From Streptomyces sp. Ru62 (GTDB lineage Bacteria; Actinomycetota; Actinomycetes; Streptomycetales; Streptomycetaceae): DNA of 64,000 bases. The translations under genes and the position numbers were made by a program. The notes beneath the pieces were generated by a model. It did no database searches and had not been told where the DNA came from. It worked only from the letters and a program-made list of their open reading frames with translations. This document shows positions 22,348 through 30,662 of this stretch, in pieces. The stretch spans positions 310,001-374,000 of the forward strand of contig NZ_PQSU01000004.1 of the NCBI RefSeq assembly GCF_002920615.1, given 5' to 3'. Numbering within the stretch: the stretch's first letter is position 1; every line of letters begins with the position of its first letter.

Positions 22348-23273
22348 CTGCACGCGGCTGGTTCCTGTTCTCCCTGATGGGAGTGGTCTGGGGCATCCCC
22401 TATCTGATGATCAAGGTGGCGGTGGACGCGGTGTCCCCGCCGGTGGTGGTGTTCACCCGCTGCGCGCTCGGCGCGGCCCTGCTGCTCCCGTTCGCCCTCC
22501 GCCAGGGCGGCTTCGGGGACGCGATACGACGTCACTGGCGTCCCATGCTGGCCTTCGCGGTCCTGGAGATCATGATCCCCTGGTTCACCCTGACCGACGC
22601 CGAACGGCACCTGTCCAGCTCGACGGCCGGCCTGCTGATCGCGGGCGTGCCGATCGTCGGCGTGGTCCTGGCCCGGCTCCTGGGCGACACGGAACACCTC
22701 GGCGTCCGCCGGGTCTCGGGCCTGACCCTGGGGCTGGCCGGGGTGGCGGTCCTCACCCTCCCGCACCTCACCGGCGGCGACGCCCGCTCCCTGGCGGAGG
22801 TCCTGGTGACGGTCCTGGGCTACGCCACGGCCCCCCTGATCGCCGCCCGCCGCCTCAAGGAGGTCCCGTCCCTCCATCTGACGGCCGCCTGCCTCACCCT
22901 GGCCGCCCTGGTCTACGCCCCCGCGGCGGCCCTCACCCGCCCGGCCGCCCTGCCCTCTCCCACCGTCCTGGCCGCGCTGGCCGGCCTGGGCGTGATCTGC
23001 ACGGCGGTGGCGTTCGTGGCCTTCCTGGAACTGATCAAGGAGGCCGGCCCCACCCGGGCCACGGTGATCACCTACGTCAACCCGGCGGTGGCGGTGGCGG
23101 CCGGCGCCCTCTTCCTGGACGAAGCGCTGACCCTCCCCGTACTGGCCGCCTTCGCCCTCATCCTGGCCGGCTCGGTCCTCGCGACGGCCGCGGGTCCGCG
23201 ACGGGGCACGCGCCCGGTACCATGGTCGACACGGCAGACGAGCCGGGCGGACGGCCGCGTGGAGTCCCCTTAA
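22344..23273 (+). CDS. EamA/DMT-superfamily exporter
   Basis: 309 aa in the inner membrane, ten predicted helices in two EamA halves: MTARGWFLFSLMGVVWGIPYLMIK, VVFTRCALGAALLLPFAL, MLAFAVLEIMIPWFTLTDAE, STAGLLIAGVPIVGVVLARLL; second half from LVTVLGYATAPLIAARRL through VITYVNPAVAVAAGALFLDEALTLPVLAAFALILAGSVLA. Amino-acid or metabolite efflux is typical of the family. ATGA overlap with the AraC gene. Oddity: the last 41 bases (residues from about TRQTSRADGRVESP) lie inside the RNase P RNA gene; there is no earlier stop codon. Confidence 0.92.
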   Translation: MTARGWFLFSLMGVVWGIPYLMIKVAVDAVSPPVVVFTRCALGAALLLPFALRQGGFGDAIRRHWRPMLAFAVLEIMIPWFTLTDAERHLSSSTAGLLIAGVPIVGVVLARLLGDTEHLGVRRVSGLTLGLAGVAVLTLPHLTGGDARSLAEVLVTVLGYATAPLIAARRLKEVPSLHLTAACLTLAALVYAPAAALTRPAALPSPTVLAALAGLGVICTAVAFVAFLELIKEAGPTRATVITYVNPAVAVAAGALFLDEALTLPVLAAFALILAGSVLATAAGPRRGTRPVPWSTRQTSRADGRVESP

Positions 23274-23653
23274 GGGGCTTCCCGAGGAACGTCCGGGCTC
23301 CACAGGGCAGGGTGGTGGCTAACGGCCACCCGGGGTGACCCGCGGGACAGTGCCACAGAAAGCAGACCGCCGGGGGCCTCGGCCCTCGGTAAGGGTGAAA
23401 CGGTGGTGTAAGAGACCACCAGTGCCCAGGGTGACCTGGGCAGCTAGGTAAACCCCACCCGGAGCAAGGTCAAGAGGGGCCGCCTTTCGCAAGAGGGGCG
23501 TCCCTGCGCGGACGATCGAGGGCGGCCCGCCCGAGTCCGCGGGTAGACCGCACGAGGCCGGCGGCAACGCCGGCCCTAGATGGATGGCCGTCGCCCCGGC
23601 GTCCGCGAGGACACCGGGGAACAGAACCCGGCGTACAGCCCGACTCGTCTGCC
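23233..23653 (+). ncRNA. rnpB: RNase P RNA, bacterial class A
   Basis: The catalytic RNA that matures tRNA 5' ends. Ends are set by the P1 helix: 23233 GGCAGACGAGCCGGGC pairs with GCCCGACTCGTCTGCC ending at 23653, with one mismatch. The invariant core is present: GAGGAACGTCCGGGCTCC (CR-I/P4 strand), ACAGGGCAGGGTGGTGGCTA, GGTGACCCGCGGGACAGTGC, CACAGAAAGCAGACCGCC, GTAAGGGTGAAACGGTGG, GTAAGAGACCACCAG, and 3' ACAGAACCCGGCGTACAG (CR-V). TACCAT at 23218-23223 may be the -10. The 5' 41 bases overlap the end of the EamA gene, and its promoter must lie within that coding sequence. Confidence 0.97.
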
Positions 23654-23819
23654 TTTCGTTGCCCCGCCGGCCTTGGCGCTGTGAACCGCCGCCCGCATGC
23701 GGTGACCTCCTGGTGTCGTCCAGGAGCCGGGTGTCCCTGCTCCACAGGGCGCGGTGGTTCGCCGGCTGCCCGGGCGGCACGGTTGCGGGGCCGCTCGCGG
23801 CGCCCGAGGGGGTGGCGTC

Positions 23820-23990
23820 GTGGCAGGCCCGCGCGCGGACCCGTTGGCCCGCATCCTGCTCGCCGTCGCCCTGGTGGTGCTGCTCAGCCACCTGTTCGGC
23901 CTGCTGGTGGGCCGGCTCGGACAGGAGCCGGTGATCGGGGAGATCCTCGGCGGACTGCTGCTCGGACCGTCCGCCCCCGGAACCGCACGG
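23820..23990 (+). pseudogene. N-terminal remnant of a cation/proton antiporter (CPA2 type)
   Basis: From a GTG at 23820 with a GAGGGGG-like ribosome site, the frame reads MAGPRADPLARILLAVALVVL, then LLSHLFGLLVGRLGQEPVIG and EILGGLLLGPSAPG. This is the canonical first helix and GQP/EVIGEILGG motif of KefB-like antiporters. After about 57 codons the similarity stops; the frame goes on as unrelated sequence into the next gene. The remaining ~350 residues are absent. A decayed gene, retaining only its start. Confidence 0.65.
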
Positions 23991-24112
23991 ACTACCGGAG
24001 TCGTCACGGCGACAGACGCGTCCCGATCCGCGCCCCCGGGGGCGGCCATCGGGCCGGCCCACGTCGCGGCGTTCGTCCAGGCTTCAGGACCGCCCCAGAG
24101 AGGAAAGAACCC

Positions 24113-24724
24113 ATGGTGTCCAACGCCACCCGATCCGGTCCGAGCAACCGGCCGCCCCGCACCGCGTCCCGTTCCGCCCCGTGGGGCCTGTTCACCCTTC
24201 CGTTCCGCGGTCACACCTGGCGCCGCCTGCTGTACGCCCTGGTGGTGCCGCTCGTCGCCGGGCTCGTCCTCGTGCTCCAGTTCGTCATGAAGGCCGCCCA
24301 GGACAGTGGACACCCGGGAGTGGGGCCGCTGGTGCTGTTCGGGGCGCTGCTGGTCGCGGCCGTGGTGGGCCCCGCCTTCGAGCGCATGCGCCTGCGGTTC
24401 TTCTTCGGTGAGCACCTCGGGCCGCGTGACGGCGGCCGTTTCGCGGGCGCCGTCGCGTTCTTCTGCGTCAACACGCTGCTGACCACGCTGTCGTTCGCGG
24501 CCACCGTCGGCTGGATCGTCGTCTCCGCGCGCAATCTGACCTACCCGATCTGGGGCTGGGCGCCCTATCCCGACCCCGCGTGGGGCGGGCCGAGCCCGGT
24601 CGGCGCGGTCACGCTGCACTTCGCGGCCGGCGTGGTGGCCTTCTTCGCGCTGCCGTGGGTGGTCGTCCGGGTCACCGAATGGCAGCGCGCGGCCGTACGC
24701 CGGTTCGCGGCCGGAGAGCGCTGA
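24113..24724 (+). CDS. Stand-alone sensor-domain membrane protein
   Basis: 203 aa from ATG 24113 (GAGAGGAAAG upstream). Four membrane segments: LLYALVVPLVAGLVLVLQFV, GPLVLFGALLVAAVVGPAFE, FAGAVAFFCVNTLLTTLSFAATVGWIVV and HFAAGVVAFFALPWVVV. The loop NLTYPIWGWAPYPDPAWGG and the ending RVTEWQRAAVRRFAAG match the actinobacterial Sensor domain (PF13796-like) that normally precedes a HisKA_3 kinase. No kinase part follows: a stop comes just after the sensor. Either a regulatory fragment or a separate receptor. It follows the antiporter remnant. Confidence 0.7.
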   Translation: MVSNATRSGPSNRPPRTASRSAPWGLFTLPFRGHTWRRLLYALVVPLVAGLVLVLQFVMKAAQDSGHPGVGPLVLFGALLVAAVVGPAFERMRLRFFFGEHLGPRDGGRFAGAVAFFCVNTLLTTLSFAATVGWIVVSARNLTYPIWGWAPYPDPAWGGPSPVGAVTLHFAAGVVAFFALPWVVVRVTEWQRAAVRRFAAGER

Positions 24725-24963
24725 CCGCGGCCCTGCCCCGGGCACGGTCGTACCCGGGAGGCCATCCGGGCGCGCGGGGCGGGGGAGAGCCTCCTGTGCC
24801 CGGCGGGCAGCGGTACCGGCTCCGCCGGGGCCCGGGTGAGCGGCGGCGGTGCCAGGGCGGCCGGCTCCTCGGCGGACAGCAGCACCAACCACTCCGGGAT
24901 GACCTCCTGGTGCTGGTACAGCGTCAGCTGTACGGCGGTGGCGCTCCCAGCGCCGCCGTCGGC
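24725..24963. other. 239-bp gap between the sensor and DoxX genes
   Basis: No convincing gene or hairpin. The minus strand is open in the DoxX frame after the DoxX stop, but shows no family resemblance. Confidence 0.4.
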
Positions 24964-25509
<546 letters not shown>

Positions 25510-25637
25510 GGTGACTCCCCAGCAGACAGGCGGACACGTCCCCTCCCGCGTTCCCACCCTCCCACCGCCGACGCGGCCCGGCCCGTCCTGGCTGCCGTTC
25601 GGGTGGCGGGATCGCGGCGCGGTGTGAGCCTGACGCC

Positions 25638-25964
25638 ATGACGATTCAGCCGGCCAAGCTCAGCGACCCCGCGGTCCGGGCCTTCGTCCACGCCGTCAAC
25701 GCCCACGACCGCGAGGGCTTCATGGCCCTGCTCGCACCCGGGGCGACCATGGCCGACGACGGCTCCGACCGGGACCTGGCCGACTGGATCGACCGGGAGA
25801 TCTTCTCCTCCCACGGCCACATGGAGGTGGACAACGAGTCCGCCGGCGGCCGGACCCTGCTCGCCCGCTACCGCAACGACACCTGGGGCGAGATGCGTAC
25901 CCGGTGGAGCTTCACGGTCGAGGACGACGGGCGGATCTCGCGGTTCGAGACCGGGCAGGCGTAG
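25638..25964 (+). CDS. NTF2-like (SnoaL-type) small protein
   Basis: 108 aa from ATG 25638. The pattern ending VRAFVHAVNAHDREGFMALLAPGATMADDG is the first helix pair and strand of the NTF2/SnoaL fold; DLADWIDREIFSSHGHMEVDNES and YRNDTWGEMRTRWSFTVEDDGRISRFETGQA complete the cone. Could be an isomerase, a hydrolase or a non-catalytic binding protein; conserved acidic residues alone do not decide. Its stop codon lies in the first unit of a 16-bp tandem repeat. Confidence 0.82.
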   Translation: MTIQPAKLSDPAVRAFVHAVNAHDREGFMALLAPGATMADDGSDRDLADWIDREIFSSHGHMEVDNESAGGRTLLARYRNDTWGEMRTRWSFTVEDDGRISRFETGQA

Positions 25965-26013
25965 GAAGGCCCAGGCGTAAGAGGCCCCAGGCGCAAGAGG
26001 GCCCAGACCTCAG
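25950..26013. repeat. 16-bp tandem repeat, four units, spanning the NTF2-like stop codon
   Basis: Units at 25950-25965, 25966-25981, 25982-25997 and 25998-26013. The best pair is AAGGCCCAGGCGTAAG and AGGCCCCAGGCGCAAG; the first unit holds CAGGCGTAG, the gene's last codons, and the last is decayed. Confidence 0.7.
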
Positions 26014-26029
26014 GCAACCCTCCAGAGGC

Positions 26030-26060
26030 TTGTGCTCGGGTGCACTCCAACTCCTAGCGT
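26030..26060 (+). promoter_or_regulatory. MerR-type promoter with 19-bp spacer for a leaderless aldo/keto reductase mRNA
   Basis: -35 TTGTGC (26030-26035), a 19-bp spacer, -10 TAGCGT (26055-26060). The spacer holds GGGTGCACTCC centred on GTGCAC. An overlong spacer with a central dyad is the hallmark of MerR-family activation. Only seven bases separate the -10 from the ATG at 26068. Confidence 0.65.
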
Positions 26061-26067
26061 CCCACCC

Positions 26068-27048
26068 ATGACGACACGGACGCTGGGACGCAGTGGCATC
26101 GAGGTGAGCGCGCTCGGATTCGGGTGCTGGGCCATCGGGGGCGAGCACCAGACCGCCGACGGTCAGCCCGTCGGCTGGGGGAAGGTGGACGACGACGAGT
26201 CCGTACGAGCCGTCCGCCGGGCGCTGGACCTCGGCGTCACCTTCTTCGACACCGCCGACTCCTACGGCACCGGGCACAGCGAGGAGATCCTCGGCAAGGC
26301 CCTCGGCAAGCGGCGGGACGACGTCGTCCTCGCCACCAAGTGGGGCAACGTCTTCGACGCGGACACCCGCACCCTCACCGGCACCGACGCCACCCCCGAG
26401 TACGCCCGCCGGGCCCTCATCGCCTCCCTGCGCCGCCTCGGCACCGACCGCGTCGACCTGTACCAGCTCCACATCTCCGACGCCGACCCGGCACGGGCCG
26501 CCGAACTCCGCGAGGCGTGCGAGGAGTTCGTCACCGAAGGGCTCGTCCGTGCCTACGGCTGGAGCACCGACGACCCTGCGCGGGCCGCCGTCTTCGCCGA
26601 GGGCCCGCACTGCACGGCCGTCCAGCACGCGCTCAACGTCCTCCAGGACGCACCGGAACTCGTGGCCCTGTGCGAGCGGCTGGAGCTGGCGAGCGTCAAC
26701 CGCAGCCCGCTGGCCATGGGGCTGCTCGCCGGGCGGCGCGGCGGGTCGCTGGAGGCCGGGGACATCCGGAGCCGGCCGCCCGCCTGGCTCCCGGGGTACG
26801 CGGACGACGGCTCCGGCGCCGATCCCGAGTGGCTGGCCCGGATCGACGCGGTCCGCTCCGTCCTCACCAGCGACGGCCGCAGCCTCGCCCAGGGCGCCCT
26901 CGCCTGGCTGTGGGCCCGCAGCCCGCGCACGGTGCCCATCCCCGGCTTCCGGACCGTCGCCCAGGCCGAGGAGAACGCCGGGGCGCTCGCGAAGGGGCCG
27001 CTCACCGCGGCACAGTCGGCCGAGATCGACCGTCTGCTCGGCAGGTGA
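26068..27048 (+). CDS. Aldo/keto reductase
   Basis: 326 aa from ATG 26068. NAD(P)H-dependent reductase of carbonyls. Active-site tetrad: Asp in FFDTADSYGTGHSEEILG (with the Tyr in the same motif), Lys in DDVVLATKWGN, His in DLYQLHISDAD. Cofactor-side motifs IPGFRTVAQAEENAGAL and the C-terminal LTAAQSAEIDRLLGR are normal. Closest in kind to the YajO/IolS-like subgroup. Regulation by a MerR-family activator is suggested by the promoter at 26030-26060; no merR gene is adjacent. Confidence 0.93.
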   Translation: MTTRTLGRSGIEVSALGFGCWAIGGEHQTADGQPVGWGKVDDDESVRAVRRALDLGVTFFDTADSYGTGHSEEILGKALGKRRDDVVLATKWGNVFDADTRTLTGTDATPEYARRALIASLRRLGTDRVDLYQLHISDADPARAAELREACEEFVTEGLVRAYGWSTDDPARAAVFAEGPHCTAVQHALNVLQDAPELVALCERLELASVNRSPLAMGLLAGRRGGSLEAGDIRSRPPAWLPGYADDGSGADPEWLARIDAVRSVLTSDGRSLAQGALAWLWARSPRTVPIPGFRTVAQAEENAGALAKGPLTAAQSAEIDRLLGR

Positions 27049-27202
27049 GCGGCCCGGGGACCGTACGGGAGGGGCCGGTACGGCGGGTGCCGAGGCATGA
27101 CGCCGGCACGTGAACCATCGGATTTTCATAAGGCGGCAAATTCCGTACCGTCTCGGCCAACAGTTCGTGAAGTCCCTGCTCGACGCGGTGTACGGTCCCC
27201 GG

Positions 27203-28393
27203 GTGCGTGAATGTTCCCGGCTCAGCCGGCGTGCCGTCCTCGGGCTGACGGCCGCCGCCCTTCCCCTGTCCACGGCCACCTCCGCCGCCGCGGCGACCGT
27301 CGTCGGCGGCGAGCGGCTGGCCCGTACCGGCGTCCAGGTGCGCGGCGCCGGCGGGCTGCCGAAGAAGCTCACCGCCCGCTCCTGGCTGGTCGCCGACTGC
27401 GAGAGCGGGGAGGTGCTCGCCGCGTTCGACGCGCACCGGCGGCTCGCGCCCGCGTCCACGCTGAAGATGCTGTTCGCGGACACCGTGCTGAAGAAGTTCG
27501 ACCGCGCCGAGCGGTACAAGGTGACCGACGCCGACCTCGCCGACATCCCGGCCGGCTCCAGCCTCGTCGGCATCAAGCCGGGCATCACCTACACCGTCGA
27601 GCAACTGTGGCAGGGCGTGTTCCTGCGCTCGGGCAACGACGCCGTGCACGTGCTGTCCCACATGAACGGCGGCATCGCGAAGACCGTCGCCGAGATGCAG
27701 GCCAAGGCCGCGGACCTCCAGGCCCTGGACACCCATGTGGTCAGCCCCGACGGCTTCGACCACAAGGGACAGCTCTCCTCGGCGTACGACCTCACGCTCT
27801 TCGCCCGTCACGGCCTGAAGGACCCCGACTTCCGCGCCTACTGCGGCACGCGGACCGCCGACTTCCCGGCGGGCGGGAAGAAGACCTTCCAGATCCAGAA
27901 CACCGACCGTCTGCTGACCGGGGCTTGGGGCCTGAAGACCTACGACGGTCTGATCGGTGTCAAGAACGGCTACACCAGCCATGCCGGGAACACCTTCACC
28001 GGCGCGGCCACGCGGGGCGGGCGCACCCTGCTGGTCACCGTGATGCACCCCGACGAGGGCGGCAACGCCGTCTACGAGCACACCGCCGCGCTGCTCGACT
28101 GGGGCTTCACCCACGGGCGTTCGGCCCGGCCGGTGGGCCTGCTGGTCGAACCGCTCAGCGCGGGCGGGGCGAGCGCGACCCCGGTGCCCGCGCGGAAGAC
28201 GGTGCAGGCGGCGGCGGCCGGCGCACCCGGCTCGGCGTCCGGCGGCGGCTCGGCGTGGCGGATCGCGGAGGGCGCCGCAGGGGCGCTCGCGCTGCTGGGA
28301 GCGGGAGCCTGGACCCTGCGCAGGCGCCGGGCACGGACGGCGGGGGCACCGGCGGACGACGGAGCGGAGACGGGAGGCGGGCGCCGGCGCTGA
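27203..28393 (+). CDS. D-alanyl-D-alanine carboxypeptidase (PBP5-like, S11 family)
   Basis: 396 aa from GTG 27203. Removes the terminal D-Ala of peptidoglycan stem peptides outside the membrane. A twin-Arg-containing signal (RLSRRAVLGLTAAALPLSTATSAAAA) is followed by the penicillin-binding motifs: SXXK as PASTLKMLF, SXN as RSGNDAVHV and the third box as VKNGYTSHAGNTF, where KNG replaces the usual KTG. A C-terminal Ser/Gly/Pro linker and a final helix (GAAGALALLGAGAWTLRRRR) anchor it. The start is not certain; longer frames exist to 27110. TACGGT at 27191-27196, six bases before the GTG, would suit a leaderless mRNA. Confidence 0.92.
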   Translation: MRECSRLSRRAVLGLTAAALPLSTATSAAAATVVGGERLARTGVQVRGAGGLPKKLTARSWLVADCESGEVLAAFDAHRRLAPASTLKMLFADTVLKKFDRAERYKVTDADLADIPAGSSLVGIKPGITYTVEQLWQGVFLRSGNDAVHVLSHMNGGIAKTVAEMQAKAADLQALDTHVVSPDGFDHKGQLSSAYDLTLFARHGLKDPDFRAYCGTRTADFPAGGKKTFQIQNTDRLLTGAWGLKTYDGLIGVKNGYTSHAGNTFTGAATRGGRTLLVTVMHPDEGGNAVYEHTAALLDWGFTHGRSARPVGLLVEPLSAGGASATPVPARKTVQAAAAGAPGSASGGGSAWRIAEGAAGALALLGAGAWTLRRRRARTAGAPADDGAETGGGRRR

Positions 28394-28708
28394 CCGGGGC
28401 ACCGGTGTGGGTGGTCGTACCGCACCGGCGCTGAGCGGTCGTACCGCCCGCCCCGCCGCCGAGGCGGCCGTACGGCGGTATGTGGCGGCGGTCGTTCCAC
28501 CGGCCGGTGTGTACCCCGCGGCGCGCCGCGAGGTCCACCCCCAACTCCCGTCCGGTGGAACGGCCGCCGCCTCCCCCCTCGCAGTGGCCGCGGAACCTCT
28601 GTGCTCCAACTGTGAAGCTCTCGTGGAGAAGAGTTGAGCACACGTCACGTACCGGCCGCAATAGCGCGGATGTTCAAATTCCGTTTCCGGGGGCGGGCGG
28701 AGTCCGCC
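28394..28708. other. 315-bp gap with a hairpin at its right end
   Basis: No gene supported. GGCGGA-G-TCCGCC (28696-28708) inside outer arms GGGGC/GCCCC (to 28716) forms a terminator-like hairpin for the minus-strand SDR gene, whose stop lies in the outer arm. A/T-rich stretches near 28610-28690 have no paired promoter hexamers. Confidence 0.5.
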
Positions 28709-29467
28709 TCAGCCCCGCCCGATGTACGGCATCGCCGTCGCCAGTACCGTCGCGAACTGCACGTTCGCCTCCAACGGCAGCTCCGCCATGTGCCGTACCG
28801 TGCGCGCCACATCGGCCACGTCCATCACCGGCTCCGGGACCACCTCCCCGTTCGCCTGGAGCGCGCCCGTCCCCATCCGGGCCGTCATGTCCGTCGCCGC
28901 GTTGCCGATGTCGATCTGCCCGACCGCGATCCGGTACGGCCGGCCGTCCAGCGAGAGCGACTTGGTCAGGCCGGTCAGCGCGTGCTTGGTCGCGGTGTAG
29001 GCGACCGAGTGCGGGCGGGGCGTGTGGGCCGAGACGGAGCCGTTGTTGATGATCCGGCCGCCCTGGGGGTCCTGCTCCTTCATCCGCCGGTAGGCGGCCT
29101 GGGCGCACAGGAAGGCGCCGTTGAGGTTGGTGTCCACCACGTGCCGCCAGGCGTCGTAGGGCAGTTCCTCGACCGGGACCCCGCCGGGCCCGAAGGTCCC
29201 CGCGTTGTTGAACAGCAGGTCCACCCGGCCGAACCGCTCCACGGTCGCCGTGAACAGCGCCTCGACGTCCTCGGGCCGTGACACGTCGGTGGGTACGGCG
29301 AGCGAGGCCGCTTCCGGCACCAGCGCCGCCGTCCCGGCCAACGGCTCCGCGCGCCGGCCGGCCAGTGCCACCGACCAGCCGGCGCGCAGCAGTTCCACGG
29401 CGACGGCCCGCCCGATGCCGGAGCCGGCCCCGGTCACCACCGCGATGTTCGATTGCCTGTCAGTCAT
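28709..29467 (-). CDS. Short-chain dehydrogenase/reductase
   Basis: 252 aa from ATG 29467. NAD(P)-binding [16 protein letters not shown] near the N-terminus, NNAG motif in [15 protein letters not shown], catalytic Ser in [16 protein letters not shown] and the YXXXK pair in [14 protein letters not shown]. Classical SDR of ~250 residues; substrate not inferable. A paired 13-bp operator-like motif sits 24-57 bp upstream, overlapping the stop of the Gfo/Idh/MocA gene, and the two genes may share a transcript or be separately regulated. Confidence 0.92.
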   Translation of the reverse strand: MTDRQSNIAVVTGAGSGIGRAVAVELLRAGWSVALAGRRAEPLAGTAALVPEAASLAVPTDVSRPEDVEALFTATVERFGRVDLLFNNAGTFGPGGVPVEELPYDAWRHVVDTNLNGAFLCAQAAYRRMKEQDPQGGRIINNGSVSAHTPRPHSVAYTATKHALTGLTKSLSLDGRPYRIAVGQIDIGNAATDMTARMGTGALQANGEVVPEPVMDVADVARTVRHMAELPLEANVQFATVLATAMPYIGRG

Positions 29468-29490
29468 GGCTCCGCAGCGTAGGCGGGAAG

Positions 29491-29524
29491 TCCGCCATGC
29501 GGAATCCACTGTCCGCCATACGGT
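29491..29524 (-). promoter_or_regulatory. Paired palindromic motif upstream of the SDR gene
   Basis: TCCGCCATGCGGA (29491-29503) and TCCGCCATACGGT (29512-29524), 21 bp apart from start to start, which is two helical turns. The first is a perfect palindrome with CAT centre. The second overlaps the preceding gene's stop. The form suits an IclR- or GntR-type regulator bound on one face. Confidence 0.55.
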
Positions 29525-30561
29525 TACCCGGCGAGGACGGCCACCTCGTCACCCGCCGTCTCCGTCTCCTCCCCGGGGTAGCGCACGCCGATCCGCTCCC
29601 GCACCGCGTCCAGCGTGCGCATCACCGCGAGCGTGCCCTCCAGCGGCACCAGCGGCGACTCCTTCTCGCCCGCGCGCAGCGCCCGCATCACCTCCGCCGC
29701 CTCGTGCCGCAGGCTGGTGCGCGGCCCGTCGGCCGGGTCGGCGACGAACTCCTCGGGGTCACGGCCGTCCCGGTGCAGCACGAACCGGTCCGGGTGGAAG
29801 AAACCGGACGGGATGTCGATCCGGCCCCGCGAACCGGTGACCGACGCGGTGACCGCCGTACCCCCGACGATCGAGCAGTGCAGCGAGGCCAGCGCGCCGC
29901 TCTCCCAGGAGAGCACCGCGCCCGTCTGGAGATCGACGCCCTCGGGCGACAGCACCGCGCTCGCGGCGACCCCGTCCGGCTCGCCCAGCAGCAACTGCGC
30001 GAACGACACCGGGTACACGCCCAGGTCCAGCAGCGCCCCGCCGCCCAGCGCCGGATCCCGCAGCCGGTGCGCCGCCGGGAAGGGACCGGCCAGGCCGAAG
30101 TCGGCGTGCACGGTCCGCACCTCGCCGATCGCCCCGTCCTCCACCAGCGCCTTCAGCCGCCGGACCAGCGGGTTGCAGTACATCCACATCGCCTCCATCA
30201 GGAAGCGGCCCCGCTCCCGCGCCAGCGCGACGAGTTCCTCCGCCTCGCGCAGGTTCAGCGTGAACGGCTTCTCGCACAGCACGTTCCGGCCCGCCTCCAG
30301 GCACAGTCCGGCCGCCGCCCGGTGCGCCGCGTGCGGAGTGGCGACGTACACGACGTCGACGTCCGGGTCCGCCGCCAGCGACTCCCAGTCGCCGTACGCC
30401 CGCTCCACCCCGAACCGCTCGGCGAACGCCTCCGCCGACTCACGCCGGCGCGAGGCCACCGCCACGATCTCCGCGCCCGGCAGATCGACCAGATCCGCCG
30501 CGAACGCCGCCGCGATCCCGCCCGTCGCCAGGATCCCCCAGCGCACGCTCTCTCCCGCCAT
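29524..30561 (-). CDS. Gfo/Idh/MocA-family oxidoreductase
   Basis: 345 aa from ATG 30561 (GAGGG upstream; GTG 30567 and GTG 30546 are alternatives). NAD(P)-binding [17 protein letters not shown], then [37 protein letters not shown] with the family EKP lysine, and [21 protein letters not shown] with the conserved DLGVYP motif. Acts on a sugar or cyclitol; the dihydrodiol/xylose dehydrogenase subgroup is closest by motif. It diverges from the Bcr/CflA gene. Confidence 0.92.
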   Translation of the reverse strand: MAGESVRWGILATGGIAAAFAADLVDLPGAEIVAVASRRRESAEAFAERFGVERAYGDWESLAADPDVDVVYVATPHAAHRAAAGLCLEAGRNVLCEKPFTLNLREAEELVALARERGRFLMEAMWMYCNPLVRRLKALVEDGAIGEVRTVHADFGLAGPFPAAHRLRDPALGGGALLDLGVYPVSFAQLLLGEPDGVAASAVLSPEGVDLQTGAVLSWESGALASLHCSIVGGTAVTASVTGSRGRIDIPSGFFHPDRFVLHRDGRDPEEFVADPADGPRTSLRHEAAEVMRALRAGEKESPLVPLEGTLAVMRTLDAVRERIGVRYPGEETETAGDEVAVLAG

Positions 30562-30662
30562 CCCCACCCTCGCTCATCCGTTCCTCGGCAGTGTGTACGA
30601 GCTGAGAGCATAGGTGCCGGTCGTGTCAGCGACACCGATGTCACACAAGCAGGGAGGGGCAC

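Noticed and set aside
24565..24888. A minus-strand frame following DoxX in the same phase
   Set aside because: Preceded by a stop and without motif or ribosome site; the apparent LYQHQEVIPEW text did not match any family I know.
27961..27985. KNG instead of KTG in the D-Ala-D-Ala carboxypeptidase as a sign of inactivation
   Set aside because: SXXK and SXN are intact and variants of the third box occur in active actinobacterial relatives, so no loss of function is claimed.
28407..28637. A 76-codon plus-strand frame after the carboxypeptidase
   Set aside because: Ala/Pro/Arg-rich, no ribosome site, no family; the stretch is left as intergenic.
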